Source: Anastrepha obliqua
Lineage: Eukaryota; Arthropoda; Insecta; Diptera; Tephritidae
DNA: 64,000 nucleotides
Assembly: GCF_027943255.1 (NCBI RefSeq)
Contig: NC_072893.1
Span: forward strand, 22,032,001 to 22,096,000
Reading direction: 5' to 3'
Both the position numbers and the translations under genes were made by a program. Below the pieces are notes generated by a model. The model saw only the letters and a program-made list of their open reading frames with translations. It did not search any database and was not told where the DNA came from. How positions within the stretch are numbered: the stretch's first letter is position 1; each line of letters begins with the position of its first letter. Of this stretch, positions 1-10,094 are shown piece by piece.

Positions 1-207
1 TCTTTGGCGATTGGTTTTCCTAATTTCTTGGAAGACAACTGGCAAACAAATGGTTGTGTACCACTCAGAATTTACTGTTCTACGTTGTTCTAGTGGTACG
101 GTTGCGACATGTCCAGTTTTTTCGAAAAAACAGGCGACCATTTGCTTGGAAGTGCTTCGTGCGCGAAGAACTTTTGTTGGATTTGGCTCATCTTGAAACA
201 CCTATAC
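1..207 (-). pseudogene. mariner transposase, middle part (continuation of 3676-4211)
   Basis: Read on the minus strand, 207 to 1 encodes the stretch after the first catalytic aspartate: a VFQDEPNP-like segment, then ACFFEKTGHVATVPLE and the WYTTICLPVVFQEI segment. This is the region of mariner transposase between the first and second catalytic aspartates. It matches the point at which the right-hand piece breaks off. The second and third aspartates would lie beyond the window start. Plus-strand frames over the same bases are shadows. Confidence 0.8.
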
Positions 208-760
208 CAGAGTTCCCCAAACTTTTTTGTGTCGTAGACCCCTTGCCATGTTTTTCCGTGTTGGGTAGACCCGCTACTTATCTGATATTGATTTCCTGTA
301 AATTTCTAACTGTAGTGAAGTTTAGTGCTAAAAACTTAAAGTAAAAACACATGTTAATTTATACATTTATTAATTGAATATTAATTGAACTTAAATTAAA
401 ACTACTCAAAATAAAATTTTGTATCTGTTATGTAAAATATACGTAACAGAAAATAAACTATAAATAAAATAACATAAGCAATAAGTCAATATTTTTAGTG
501 AGAAGGATGAACCTGATGCTTTAATAATAAATTATCAACATTTGGCGTCAATTTTGTAAGGGTTAATCTTAGGGTAAGGGTTTCTTTTTTTCGTTAGGAG
601 ATTGGTAACAGCGCTGAACCCCCTTTCCAGTAGGTATGACTATGGAAAGGAAATTAAAAATTTCCTCGCTATACTCCATAATACGGGATAAGTAACGGGT
701 ATGTTGTTTTGCAGCCAGAATTGCTGATATCCGTTCTTACACTTGACGTTTCCATTAATT

Positions 761-801
761 GACGTTGGCAATATTTTAACCATTAAAATATTGCCAACGT
801 C
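761..801. repeat. perfect 19-bp hairpin inside the hAT
   Basis: The arm at 761-779 (GACGTTGGCAATATTTTAA) is the exact reverse complement of 783-801, with a 3-base loop at 780-782. One more T-A pair extends the stem to 20 bp. It lies 19 bp left of the Helitron start. It could be a subterminal hairpin of the hAT or the remains of another small insertion. Confidence 0.85.
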
Positions 802-964
802 ATTTATTACATTCTATAATCTATATATATAAAATTCAAATTATGTATGTATCTATAGATCGACTTGCGTCCTAAACGCATAAACCGATCGTAACCAGAT
901 TTGAAACACGAACTGGATATCTTACCGGGATGGTCATAGGCTAAAAAATATTTTGATATATATA

Positions 965-1940
965 GGGGGCGTGGCACCTGCCATACAAATGGAGTTTTTA
1001 ACAGTCCGTATTTCTGAAAGTATTTACGTTAGGCCACTGAAATTTGGTAAGGGGTTATATGACATTAATCCTTACCACATCCAGAAAAACTGCGTATAAC
1101 GAAAAAGGGGGTGTGGCACCTCCCATACAACTGGAATTTTTAACAGTCCGTATTTCTGAAAGTATTTACGTTAGACTACTGGAATTTGGTAAGGGGTTAT
1201 ATGACATTAATCCTTACCACATCCACAAAAACTGCGTATAACTAAAGAGGGGGCGTGGCACCTCCCATGCAAATGGATTTTTTAACAGTCCGTATTTCTG
1301 GAAGTATTTACGTTAGACTACTGAAATTTGGTAAGGGGTTATATGACATTAATCCTTACCACATCCACAAAAACTGCGTATAACTAAAGAGGGGGCGTGG
1401 CACCTCCCATGCAAATGGATTTTTTAACAATCCGTATTTCTGGAATTATTTACGTTAGACTACTGGAATTTGGTAAGGGGTTATATGACATTAATCCTTA
1501 CCACATCCAGAAAAACTGCGTATAACGAAAAAGGGGGCATGGCACCTCCCATACAACTGGAATTTTTTATAGTCCATATCTCTAGAAATATTTAGGCTAG
1601 ACCAATGAAATTTGGGAAGGGGTTGTATGAGGTTAATTTCTAACACCTCCAAGAAAACTGAGAAAAACGAAAAAGGGGGCTTGGCACCTTCCATATAAAT
1701 GCAATTTTTCATTGTCCATATCTCCGGAAGTATTTGGGCTAGACAACTGAAATTTGGTAAGAGATTATATAAGGTGATAGCTAGAAATGGCGCGTGACAC
1801 CTCCTATACAAATGGGATTTTTCATACTGCATATTACTGGACGCATTTATGGTAGAATACCAAAAATTGGTAAAAAGTTTAATGAAGTTAGTATTTAGTA
1901 CTCCTAGAAAAAATATGAGCTTAGAGAAAAATGGGGGTTC
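965..1940 (+). repeat. 142-bp tandem repeat array within Helitron 1
   Basis: The motif GGGGGCGTGGCACCT recurs at 965, 1107, 1249, 1391, 1533 and 1675. Every step is exactly 142 bp. A shortened unit follows at about 1789 and a partial one at 1933. The middle units are nearly identical and the outer ones have diverged, the pattern expected of unequal exchange. Open frames across the array are by-products of the period. Similar but shorter repeats occur in the Helitron at 53406-54422. Confidence 0.93.
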
Positions 1941-1979
1941 GACCATTTGATATAGAAACGAATTTATATTATCAACGAT

Positions 1980-3353
1980 AGAGGTTACGGATCAAAAAGT
2001 CGCGTACGAAACTATTCAAGGAATGATTATTGAAAATAAGAGAGGATTAATTTTTTTGGATGCGCCTGGAGGAACCGGCAAAACATTTCTGCTTAATTTG
2101 ATATTGGCTGATGTAAGAGAAAAGAAAGAAATCGCTGTGGCAGTTGGTTCTTCAGGAATAGCGGCTACCCTTTTGTGTGGCGGACGAACAGCTCACTCAG
2201 CTTTTTAGTTACCACTGTCTATGCAAATATCTGACACACCGATGTGCAATATAAGCAAAAACTCAGGTCAAGGTAGGGTTCTAAAGACATGTAAGCTAAT
2301 CGTGTGGGATGAGTGCACAATGGCCCATAAAAAGTCGCTGGAAGCTTTAGACCGATCTCTGAGAGACTTGAGAGGTAATGATCAACCCATGGGTGGTGCC
2401 TTACTCTTAATGGCAGGGGATTTTCGACAAATTCTTCCAGTTATTCCGAAAGGAACCGTCGCAGATGAAGTGAATGCCTGCTTAAAATCGTCATACCTAT
2501 GGGACTACGTTCAAAAATTGGCTCTTTCTACAAATATGAGAGCACATTTGGGAGGAGATGCTTCAGCAGAAGTTTTTTCTGAACAACTACTTACAATAGG
2601 CAATGGAAAAATACCAGTTTCTTTACCACCAAATTTAATTTCTTTTCCTCCAGGTTTTTGTCAACTTATGTTATCAGCCGATGCCTTGATAGAAAGGGTA
2701 TTTCCAAATATTTCAGCTAATCACACAAACTATAAATGGCTTCGAGAAAGGGCAATTTTGGCACCTAAGGATGACGATGTAAATGTCATTAATTCCAAAA
2801 TTCAAGAAATACTACCAGGAACTGTCACAACTTATCATTCCATTGACACAGTCGTCGAAGAATCCCAGGCTGTTCATTATCCCGTTGAGTTTCTTAACTC
2901 CTTGGACCCATCAGGAATTCCTCCTCATCGACTGATGCTTAAAAAGGGGGCCATGATAATTATGCTGCGTAATTTGGATCCTCCACGTTTATGCAATGGC
3001 ACAAGGCTAATCATCACGAAACTTTTACCGAATGTTATAGAAGCTATGGTTTTATCAGGAAATTTTGAAAACCACAAAGTTTTCATACCAAGAATTCCAA
3101 TGATACCGACGGATAACCTTTCAATTTTAAACGCCTCCAATTTCCTATTAGACTGGCTTTCGCAATGTCCATAAGTAAAGCTCAGGGACAATCATTAGCT
3201 GTAGTAGGAGTCAATCTAACCAACTCATGTTTTACCCATGGCCAATTATAGGTAGCCTGCTCCAGAGTTGTCGCACCGAAAAACCTTTTTATTTATACTC
3301 AAAATAATATAACAAAAAATGTCGTACATCCGATCGTTTTAAATAATACCTAA
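1980..3353 (+). pseudogene. Helitron Pif1-like helicase, C-terminal half, broken
   Basis: The frame encodes a superfamily 1B helicase of the Pif1/Helitron type. Walker A (APGGTGKT) is at about 2068 and Walker B (LIVWDE) at about 2300. Further motifs are LLLMAGDFRQILPVI at about 2405 and LKKGAMIIMLRNLDPPRLCNGTR at about 2940. After a frameshift near 3115 comes the terminal [18 protein letters not shown] block (about 3145-3190), ending near 3352. A TAG at about 2206 and the late frameshift break the gene. In an active Helitron this domain unwinds DNA during rolling-circle transposition. Confidence 0.9.
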
Positions 3354-3675
3354 ACTGACTTAAAAAAGTTAAAGTTGTTTTATTTACATTGCATAGTTTT
3401 TGATAGAAATGTGGGGTGAAACCCACGGGTATAAGCTAGTATATAATAAATTTTTTACTTCATAGGTGCTTTTATAAATAATGGATATATATTTTGATAT
3501 TATAAGATAGTATGATGTAAGTAAATAGGTACTATCAGTGTATGTGTTGAGATCCACTATCGCGGACCCCCATTTTCATTTCATTCACCCCCAAATTTTT
3601 TTTTCGCTGACGCAGACCCCTTGCAGGTTGTCATAGACCCCCAGGGGTCGATATAGACCACTTTGGGAATCACTG

Positions 3676-4211
3676 ACCTATACAGTCGACTGTTGTTTAC
3701 TTTCGGGCTCATACGCGTAAATCCATGATTCATCACCTGTCACGATGTCATAGACGTGTTTCAAAGCCCCGCGATCGTATTTTTTGAGCATTTCCTTCGA
3801 CCAATCGACACGAGCCTTTTTTTGAGCGATTGACAAATTGTGTGGGATCCAACGCGAACAAATTTTTTTGACAGTCAAACGTTTATGCCATATTGAATGT
3901 ATGCTGGTCCCACTTATGCCTAAGATTGTCTCAATCTCACGATAGGTCACATGACGATCTTGCAATATCAGTTCGCGCACAGCATCAATGGTTTTCGGAA
4001 CAACAACTGATTTTGGACGACCTTCACGAAATTCGTCTTGGAGTGAACTACGACCACGATTGAATTCACCATACCATCGATAAACACTGGTCCTTGATGG
4101 AGCTTCATCGCCAAAAAATGAATTAAGTTCATCCATGCAATGTTGCTGGGTTAATCCTCGTCGAAAGTTGTAAAAAATAATCGCACGAAAATGTTCACGA
4201 TTTAATTCCAT
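3676..4211 (-). pseudogene. mariner transposase, N-terminal part
   Basis: The 177-codon reading frame starts at Met 4211 and carries the paired helix-turn-helix region of mariner transposases: residues about 1-110, with YRWYGEFNRG and the EGRPKSVVV linker. It then runs to the first catalytic aspartate in the TGDESWIYAYEP motif near residue 160. The frame stops at the hAT insertion point. The C-terminal half is at 1-207. Mariner transposase is a nuclear cut-and-paste recombinase that inserts at TA. This copy cannot make a whole enzyme. Confidence 0.9.
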
Positions 4212-4483
4212 TTTTGGACCGAGATGAATCTTTTAAGTTACTGTAAACAACACAAATAGCGCTGATATTTCAAAACGTTTTGAGTATGTAAAAGCCAAAA
4301 AATGCCAAACTTTGCGATACAGCTGTCAGTTGCCAGATTGCAAAACCAGGGTTGCCAAATCCCGAAATATAAAAGGCACCCCTCGTATTTAGCTATGGTG
4401 AAAAGGAAAATTGTGAAGGGAACTTTGGCAGTCACGTCACTTGTAGATTCTGCAGCCTAATTCTGCACGATTATTTCATTACT

Positions 4484-4555
4484 GCACCTCGGTAGTCTAG
4501 CATAAGTGCACTAGCCTGCCATCCCATAGGTTGTGGGTTCGAGTCACACTTTTCC
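4484..4555 (+). other. tRNA-Gly-like sequence, probably a SINE head or tRNA pseudogene
   Basis: The stretch has a B-box-like GGTTCGAGTC at 4537-4546, a D-arm-like GGTAGTCTAG and a GCCTGCCA anticodon-loop segment resembling tRNA-Gly(GCC). The acceptor ends (GCACCTC and ACACTTTT) do not pair, so I do not call a functional tRNA. It may be the head of a tRNA-derived repeat with no body that I recognise. Confidence 0.4.
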
Positions 4556-4589
4556 AAACTTACCTATTTTCCTAGTTTCTATGAAAAAA

Positions 4590-5345
4590 AAACAAATAAT
4601 CATAATTTCACTCCTCAGCCCCAACAGCCTTCCAATCCTTACTCCCGCACAAAAGTTAGCGCATTACTTGCATTGTGGCTGCTAAAACAAGCAAAAAACA
4701 AAGAAAAAATAAACAGTTACACATTGCGTCAGTGGCGCCAGCAAGAAGAAGTGGGCAATCGCGGTAATAGCGCAGACACACGAAATTTAGCGAAGTCCTC
4801 AACCATCTGTGCGATCTTTCTGCCAGAAAAATGTGAAACACAGGTGACGCTCCAAGCAGTAAGAAGACGTTTTTCCTAAGCAACGACAGGTGGGCATTTC
4901 CCACTACTTAGGACTGGTAGCGGCAGGCTAATCACCTACCTCGTCAGAAATCAAAAACAAAAAACAAAAAAAAAACAAAAAGTGCGTGTAGCGTAGTACA
5001 CATAACAAAAGTGAAACTTTCAAAGCAGACAAAGAAAGAGGGAGAGACCTGAGAGAGAATGAGAGAGAGAGAGAGTAAGTATATATATCTAAATAAATTA
5101 CCAACATTTGCAGGGAATACAAATAGACAAAATTTACAAAAATATATATAAGGTATAGCTCTCTCTCTCTCTCTCTCCTTTTCCTCTACTTTATATCTTT
5201 TTCTCTCTCGCAGAACGAAAATTCATAAAACGTCGCATGGCATTGAAATTTTACTCCCCATTCTCGCTCGTCCATCGACGCCTAAGAAGTTTCACTTTGA
5301 AAAAAAAGAAAAAAAAAAATAGATTAACGAAACCAACGCAAGACT
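4590..5345. other. intergenic, microsatellite-rich, no gene seen
   Basis: No coding frame here resembles a protein. Purine runs (GAGA, about 5033-5075) and a CT run (about 5158-5180) could be simple repeats or GAGA-factor-type sites. They are not attached to a gene that I can identify. Confidence 0.5.
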
Positions 5346-5347
5346 GA

Positions 5348-5398
5348 GTCTTGTCGAGGCCTTATGCTCCCGAGTGGAGTGAACAAGGAAAAAAAAAT
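5348..5398 (+). repeat. LINE 3'-end fragment with poly-A, copy 1
   Basis: The sequence GTCTTGTCGAGGCCTTATGC, followed by CCCGAGTGGAGTGAACAAGG and an A-run, reappears with few changes at 37597-37649. The poly-A tail suggests the 3' end of a non-LTR retrotransposon. Confidence 0.6.
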
Positions 5399-6124
5399 GC
5401 ATTAAATATTTACACACTTGTCCAATCAGCCGTTGCTCAGACGGCAACGAAGTGTCATTGGTAAATTTTTTTCGAATATCACTAAACAATCTTAGCTTTG
5501 TCGTAAACAAGCCAATGATAGTGAAGAAGATTGCGCCTTCCGAATTTGCTGTGTCGTAAGAGTCCATCAATAAAAAAACAAAAGGAAGGGGAATTGCTTG
5601 TTTGTGAAGAAGAGAGTAGGCGGAAAAAATGGATACATCCAAATAAAGGGTTTTCCAATAAAAGGTGGTATTCCCATAAAATATCAATGGTTTCGTTGCT
5701 TGTGTGGCACGTAGCACCGTCTTGTTGAAAATAAACGTTGTCCAGACCAATGCCATCGAATTCCGGCCATAAAAAATCGTTAATCATCTCTCGATAGCGC
5801 AATCCCTTCACCGTAACTGTTGCTCCAGCTTCATTTTCGAAAAAGTAAGTTCCAATGACTCCGCCAGGCCATAAACTGCGCCAACCAGTCACACGTTGAG
5901 GATAAAGAGTCTTTTCAGCAATAACTCTTGGATTTTCTGAGCGCCAGACCTGTCAATTTTGCTTGTTGGCGAAGCCACCGAGGTGGAAATGGGAATCATC
6001 ACTCAAGATGGGTTTTCGATGGAATTCCGGATCATTTTCATGCATTTCAACGACCCAATCAGCAAAGAGAACAAAGACACGACGTTGTTGATGATCGGCC
6101 GGCTTGAGTTCTTGTGTTAACTGG

Positions 6125-7210
6125 TTGGTTGGTTAGAGTGGTGATTCAGCCAGAATCCAACTAGCGCTTCCGCACCATTTTGTTGCCACATCCTCGTTAC
6201 CAAATTGTTTAACAGTTATTTGCAGCAGGACTATATCCAGTCTGTGCGGTTTAGGAACCTTATTAGGTTGTTGACGTCTAAGCCAGACAGTTGCTCGAGA
6301 CTCTCGAACAGCGGTTTGCCCAGGGTTAACATTCTGTCCTTCCATAGGGCAGGGCATTCACAGAGGAAATGGAAGATTGTTTCTTTTTCCTCCGGTTGTT
6401 TACAACTATGACAGTATTTATTGTGAGGGATGCCCATTTTGGCGGCTTGTTCTCCGATAGACCAGAAGCCAGTTAGACTGCCGTAAGTCTACAGGTGTCC
6501 CGTCGTTTCATGTTTATTAATGTCGACGATTGCTTGAGGTTGTAGGTGGGCCATAACGTTCTGCTGATTTTGCATTTCGTCTGGTCTCTCCATCTACAAT
6601 CTGCAATTCGAAGGTATTTTAGGGAAATTGCGTTCTGGACCGCACCTAGTGGAGTGAATACTGGTACTGCAAGAGCGCTATTCATGGCAGATCCCCCTCT
6701 TGCCAGTTCATCAGCTTTTTCGTTACCTTCTATGTTCCGGTGTCCCGGGACCCAAATTAAGGTTACTCTATGGTTTTCACTCAAGTTGGTGAGGCTATTC
6801 CTGCTTTGCTCCACCACTTTAGAGGTTGTTATAGTCGCGTCCAGCGCCTGGATTGCGGCTTGGCTATCCGAAAGAATAGCGATATTGCCCTTAAAAGAGA
6901 AATCTGCGACTAGTAACCTACAGGCTTCCCCAATTGCTAGTACTTCCGCTTGGAAGACGCTGCTGGTATTTGGAAGACGCACAGATTTTTCAATTCCAAG
7001 TCTATGAGAATATATACCAGCTCCAACACCACAATCCATTTTACTGCCATCTGTATAGACTGTGGTATCGAAGTTGTTTAGAGAGAATCCCTTATTCCAT
7101 TCTTTTTTAGATGGAAAGAGTGTAGCAAAATTCCTATTGAACGTTACCATCGGGACGATGTAGTCAGTCCTCACCGAGGTTAACTGAGTTTGTCGCGATA
7201 ATAGACTAGG
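6125..7210 (-). mobile_element. 5'-truncated non-LTR retrotransposon with RNase H domain
   Basis: The minus strand encodes an RNase H domain (TVYTDGSKMDCGVGAGIYSH, AEVLAIGEA, ILSDSQAAIQAL, WVPGHRNIEGNEKADELA) at 7174-6473. After a frameshift comes the C-terminal zinc-knuckle-like CxxC...H...C segment (CHSCKQPEEKETIFHFLCEC) at about 6430-6340. The 3' end has an AACC-repeat tail at 6125. A 5-bp ACTGG repeat at 6120-6124 and 7211-7215 flanks it, inside the DD41D element. The RNase H and zinc-knuckle combination places it in the I/R1/LOA group. It is defective. Confidence 0.85.
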
Positions 7211-7430
7211 ACTGGACTTTATAAGCCTTAAGACTCAAATCTTTATGCAAAATACGGTGTAATGACGTTTGTGGAATGCCTAATTCCAAAGAACCTGGGT
7301 TTTCTTCAACACTTTCGGCTACAACAGCAATATTTTCGGCTGTTCTTGAGCGACGTGCACGGGTTTTATTCTTCATATCACTAACTTGTTTCAACAGCTC
7401 GAATTTGTTCAACAATTTCTGTATTACGGT

Positions 7431-7557
7431 TGTTGTTGTTGTAGCAATATAAACATTCCCCATACTTACATACAGGGAATGCTGCTGGAGTGACAGTCCT
7501 TGGCCGGATATAAATCCGTGTCGTTTCGGCAACGTAGAACCGACTGTCTTGGAAACG
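7431..7557 (-). mobile_element. short structured retroposon, copy 3
   Basis: This 127-bp unit matches those at 29266 and 40925 and is nested in DD41D sequence. Near-identical flanks (7418-7430 and 7558-7570, TCTGTATTACGGT against TCTGTATTTCGGT) mark the target duplication. On the minus strand it begins CGTTTCCAAGACAGTC and ends in ACAACAACAAC. The GACAGTC/GACTGTC stem and inner hairpins described for the 40925 copy are conserved. Its site in the DD41D element is the same as in the 29266 copy, so the two share one original insertion. Confidence 0.8.
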
Positions 7558-8259
7558 TCTGTATTTCGGTCCAACAAGGTGCTCCACGATGACCGAGTTT
7601 TGCGAACCGTCTCTGCCAAATTTTCACCATTTTTATAGTGAATTTTAATAATTTCATTGCGTTGTTTAAGCGTCTATCGTTCCATTTTTATAAATTACGT
7701 GGCTTCTACTTGTCAAATGTCAAAAAATGACTACCTTTAATAGATTCCCCTTGACTACGGCATTATCACAGCCCACCTCTAATTAATTATCCCTAGGTTG
7801 GTTCGCTCCGCAGGTTTATGTGGTTATGGTTATGGCACCTCTAATTCAGCCTTAAGTATACGAGAGTGTTTCAATACGTAACCATTTGAGAATCAAGGGG
7901 GAAGGAACTCTTATCACTGTGCAGATTTAGTATTTTGCACAACAACTCAGATATGTGCATGCAGTTCCACTCCTCCATTTCATCTAGTCAAGGTTATCGC
8001 TATTTACGACAACTAACTTTTTTTGCATTCTCACATCATGCTTTTGCAAATGCTCGTATATTCATTATCAGATTAGTTCTCCCTGCACGCGTGAGGTAGA
8101 ATGTAGTGCACACGACTTCGGCGGATGCCACAGACCACTTGTGCTTATCTTATCATCTGCTAAGCGTAAAAGAAATATAGTATATTAGAAAAAAAATCCC
8201 CTGACAATCGCCAAACATAAAAAGTTCAGACACAAGCCGTTCCTCACACAGTCGTCATA

Positions 8260-9027
8260 ATGAGTTTCAACGGTAAAGTTGTGATTGTAACTGGTGCTAG
8301 TTCTGGCATTGGTGCCGCCACCGCTAAGGCATTTGCTATACGCGGCGCTAAAATTGCGCTCGTTGGCCGCAATGTCGATAATCTTAAAGCTGTCGAATCA
8401 GACTGCAAGGCAGCCAACAGCAATGCTGAATTGCTGCTCATTCCAGCCGATGTCACCGTCGATGCTGAGCGTATCATCAATAAAACAGTGGACGAATTCG
8501 GACAATTGGATGTGCTTGTCAACAATGCCGGTATTTTGGCTTACGGCAGCATTTTGGATATTGATGTAGAGCAATTCGACTCGTTGCTTAATACTAATTT
8601 ACGTTCGATTTTCCTGCTCACCAAGTTGGCCGCACCGCACCTCATCAAGACGCAAGGTAATATAGTGAATGTTTCGAGTGTAGCTGGCACGCGCACCTTT
8701 CCCAACACCTCCAGCTATTGCACCTCTAAGGCGGCAGTTGATCAGTTCACTAGATGTATTGCCTTGGATTTAGCGTCGAAAAATGTGCGTGTAAATGCCG
8801 TGAATCCTGGTGTGGTCGTGACGGACATTCATGCGCGCAGTGGCATGACTGAGGAAGCTTATGCTGATTACATGCGTCGCGCCAAGGAAACGCACGCGCT
8901 CGGACGTGTAGGCACTACGAAGGAAGTGGCCGATACCATTGCATTTTTGGCCAGTGACGAGGCAACCTTCATCACTGGCGCCACCGTGCCTGTGGATGGT
9001 GGCAAGCAAGCCATGTGCCCGCGTTAA
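8260..9027 (+). CDS. short-chain dehydrogenase/reductase (FabG-like), single exon
   Basis: The gene encodes a 255-aa classical SDR, the normal length for the family, with no intron. The NAD(P)-binding Rossmann motif TGASSGIG is at residues 11-18 and NNAG at 88-91. The catalytic set is N113, S140, Y153 and K157 (YCTSK). The structural PG motif is at 183-184 and the C-terminal PVDGG block at 244-248. There is no signal peptide, so a soluble cytosolic oxidoreductase is likely. Fly relatives are annotated only as 3-oxoacyl-ACP-reductase-like, and the substrate is unknown. The start follows GTCGTCATA in a short leader. A poly-A signal AATAAA lies at 9036-9041, only nine bases past the stop. All catalytic residues are present and the frame is clean, so this is probably a working host gene. 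Confidence 0.93.
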   Translation: MSFNGKVVIVTGASSGIGAATAKAFAIRGAKIALVGRNVDNLKAVESDCKAANSNAELLLIPADVTVDAERIINKTVDEFGQLDVLVNNAGILAYGSILDIDVEQFDSLLNTNLRSIFLLTKLAAPHLIKTQGNIVNVSSVAGTRTFPNTSSYCTSKAAVDQFTRCIALDLASKNVRVNAVNPGVVVTDIHARSGMTEEAYADYMRRAKETHALGRVGTTKEVADTIAFLASDEATFITGATVPVDGGKQAMCPR

Positions 9028-9035
9028 AAGCGAGA

Positions 9036-9041
9036 AATAAA
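9036..9041 (+). terminator. poly-A signal of the SDR gene
   Basis: AATAAA lies nine bases after the stop codon, which implies a very short 3' UTR. Confidence 0.6.
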
Positions 9042-9239
9042 CATCAGTGTGAATGTATTGAAATGTTATTGTTGTTTGATATAATTAAATATTTGTGAAT
9101 TAAGAATATCAGAGTTATCCGATTTTGTTCCTACTATCATTTCTCCCAAGGTTTTTTTAAAAATGTTGTGACTTTGTTAATGTCAAATCAAACAAAATGC
9201 GGTTTAGAAAGTTTCCGTTTTGCATTGTTGCCTCACCCA

Positions 9240-9965
9240 CAGCAGCTGAATAAGTTTCGCAGGTCCCAAATGTTAGAACAGAATTGTCTAATACCGATCG
9301 CATCTCGTCAAGCAACCACCTGCCGTTCGAAGGCGATGTAAAACTGACGGTTCTTCTACTTGTGGGCTGATGAGCTGACTAAACAGGGAACCCTGGAGCC
9401 GGTTTCATTGCAAAATGAGAGTGTTGAGGTTCCCCTGGGAACTTGTGGTCTACTCATAGAAATACAGGCCTCGCCTGAACTTAGCGAGCGCTGGACTAGT
9501 GCGCAAACGTGCAAAGTCGCGAGTACCTTCTGGCCATGGCTAGAACGGTGGCGTTCGAGGGAACTCCTAAGGCGAAGAAAGTCGCAACTAATTTGGTGGG
9601 ACATTGTCCGTTAGGTATTCATGCGGTGAGACTTGGGATTGCCCCGAGACCTTTCTTCAGATGCTGTCTGGAGGATGAGGTAGAATCATATCAGCACCTT
9701 CTTCTCAGCTGGGCTTTTACTTTTTTACTGCACCTGCGGATATTGCGGGTTTGAATATCACGCGCCTGGTGAATTTTATTAGTAGCTTAAAGCGCTTAAT
9801 ACAAGCGTAATTAGTTGGTCGTCATCCTCTAATCCAGAGTCCCTTCTTCCCCTTGTAAGGCACTTTCCCCTATGATATCGCAATGGACGAATTTTGATTC
9901 TTTGTCTAAGTCGGCTCCCTCGTGTGGGCAGCCTTATTCTGTCATATCCGTGTAAAAAAAAAACA
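9240..9965 (+). mobile_element. degenerate non-LTR retrotransposon 3' part
   Basis: Plus-strand frames encode the end of an RNase H domain (ADELTKQGTLEPV at about 9364). A broken C-terminal domain follows (LVGHCPLGIHAVRLGI, then a degraded zinc-knuckle at about 9590-9720) and the terminal segment LNITRLVNFISSLKRL ending near 9808. An A-run near 9953 may be the tail. Frameshifts occur throughout, so only 3' remnants are left, immediately downstream of the SDR gene. Confidence 0.7.
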
Positions 9966-10094
9966 TCAAAACGCACACCACAAACACCTGTCCAATGATA
10001 GTTCAATTCCAATGAATTTTAAATCGATCAAGGTTTGGATGAGTCATTCAAGCTTCCTTTAAACCTATTTTCCGAAAGAAATTCAAGAATAATA

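Larger units (their letters stand above)
820..3439 (+). mobile_element. Helitron 1, degenerate, with minisatellite and helicase remnant
   Basis: The 5' end TCTATATATATAAAATTC at 820 follows an A. The 3' end CTAG at 3436-3439 precedes a T. This is the A/T target rule of Helitrons, with no target duplication. A GTGGG/CCCAC hairpin at 3411-3415 and 3422-3426 sits 13 bases before the 3' end, as expected for the terminator hairpin. Inside are a 142-bp tandem array (965-1940) and a Pif1-type helicase pseudogene (about 1980-3353). The Rep nuclease half is missing, so the copy cannot move itself. Confidence 0.88.
208..3675. mobile_element. non-autonomous hAT element carrying a Helitron
   Basis: The left end starts CAGAGTTCCCCAAACT at 208. 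The right end, read inward on the minus strand from 3675, starts CAGTGATTCCCAAAGT. These are imperfect hAT-type terminal repeats. An exact 8-bp duplication ACCTATAC flanks the element at 200-207 and 3676-3683, the duplication length typical of hAT. Without the Helitron at 820-3439 the element is only about 850 bp and has no transposase frame. It is therefore a non-autonomous copy that must have been moved in trans. AGACCCC motifs recur near both ends. Confidence 0.88.
1..4386 (-). mobile_element. DD34D mariner element, split by a hAT insertion and running off the window start
   Basis: A mariner copy on the minus strand enters at the right (5' terminal repeat reading ACGAGGGGTGCC, ending near 4386 beside TA) and runs left. 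Its transposase is interrupted at 3676-3683 by a hAT insertion and resumes at 207, continuing past base 1. The two coding parts join in frame across the hAT target duplication, which shows that the mariner is the oldest layer of a three-level nest (mariner, then hAT, then Helitron). The 3' end lies outside the window. The element is inactive: besides the insertion, a stop codon lies at the junction where the family has a tryptophan. Confidence 0.85.
5646..7735 (-). mobile_element. DD41D (rosa-like) Tc1/mariner, internally deleted, with two nested insertions
   Basis: The left terminal repeat starts AAGGGTTTTCCAATAAAAGG at 5646 beside TA. Minus-strand coding pieces lie at about 5660-6120 (GGVIGTYFFENEAGATVTV, VYFQQDGATCHTSNETID) and 7216-7690 (LLNKFELLKQVSD, RARRSRTAENIA, SLHRILHKDLSLKAYKVQ). 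They are separated by a LINE at 6125-7210 and contain a short retroposon at 7431-7557. After QQDGATCHTSNETID the frame jumps straight to the terminal repeat, so the third catalytic aspartate is missing. The copy at 29019-30086 has the same deletion and the same nested retroposon, so both descend from one defective subfamily. The right terminus is not clear. Confidence 0.82.

Noticed and set aside
965..1940. Regularly spaced repeats that could suggest a CRISPR array
   Set aside because: The whole 142-bp unit repeats without distinct spacers, it lies in a Helitron, and the genome is an insect's.
4484..4555. Functional tRNA gene
   Set aside because: The acceptor stem does not pair.
8244..8525. 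Minus-strand frames across the SDR gene
   Set aside because: They are shadows of the strongly coding plus-strand frame.
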